From: Lachnospiraceae bacterium | GTDB lineage: Bacteria > Bacillota_A > Clostridia > Lachnospirales > Lachnospiraceae | Assembly (NCBI GenBank): GCA_009774655.1 | Contig: VSOD01000274.1 | Span: forward strand, 1 to 5,775 | Reading direction: 5' to 3' | DNA: 5,775 bases | In this document: positions 5,731-5,775 of the stretch, one piece after another | Position numbering within the stretch: the stretch's first letter is position 1 | Layout: each line of letters begins with the position of its first letter | Translations under genes and position numbers: made by a program | The notes under the pieces: model-generated | Seen by the model: the letters and a program-made list of their open reading frames with translations, nothing else | Database searches by the model: none | Told to the model about the DNA's origin: nothing

Positions 5731-5775
5731 TAAATGTGAAAATGCGAAGGAAACAGGTTGAAAAAATAAAGCATA

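Noticed and set aside
5742..5775. Possible start of another gene (ATG CGA AGG AAA ...) at the right edge
   Set aside because: Only about 11 codons are visible, with no Shine-Dalgarno sequence upstream and no recognisable protein start.
1..5775. Mobile element, CRISPR array or defence system
   Set aside because: No transposase, integrase, terminal repeats, regularly spaced repeats or defence-type domains are present. UvrX-like polymerases can ride on phages and integrative elements, but nothing else here supports that.

Overview
The window looks like ordinary chromosome from an anaerobic Firmicute, most likely a gut Lachnospiraceae or related Clostridia. This rests on the protein types (a Clostridia-style Y-family polymerase with a YolD-like partner, a DUF362 ferredoxin-type protein, a rubrerythrin), on strong GGAGG ribosome binding sites, on a Bacillus/Clostridia-type LexA box, and on moderately GC-rich genes between AT-richer intergenic stretches. 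The genus cannot be fixed from the sequence alone.

Left part (1-1580, minus strand): an SOS translesion unit. One promoter with a LexA box in its -35/-10 spacer drives a 421-residue Y-family DNA polymerase. A YolD-like gene follows, starts at a GTG inside the last codons of the polymerase gene, and runs off the left edge of the window. Positions 1499-1805 form a divergent intergenic region with the LexA-type promoter on one side. On the other side are three CGGAAAAT repeats and a probable extended -10 promoter.

Centre (1726-4730, plus strand): a two-gene operon with a 12-base gap. It encodes a cytosolic DUF362 protein with two 4Fe-4S motifs and a 597-residue Mn-type Xaa-Pro aminopeptidase of the long, three-domain class. 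Why the two are paired is not evident. Positions 4731-5008 hold no gene. They contain a foldable stretch closed by a perfect 8-bp stem, a 7-bp hairpin, and a perfect 14-bp palindrome in the spacer of a candidate promoter.

Right part (4878-5775, plus strand): a monocistronic rubrerythrin gene for peroxide reduction in anaerobes. It has a structured 3' UTR, a clear intrinsic terminator, and then an inverted-repeat patch that may be a dispersed intergenic repeat. No gene is supported from 5564 to the right edge.

I found no mobile element, CRISPR array, tRNA or rRNA, and no convincing new multi-gene system. The best leads are the unexplained structured stretch after the aminopeptidase gene, the palindrome in the rubrerythrin promoter, and the repeat patch at the right edge.
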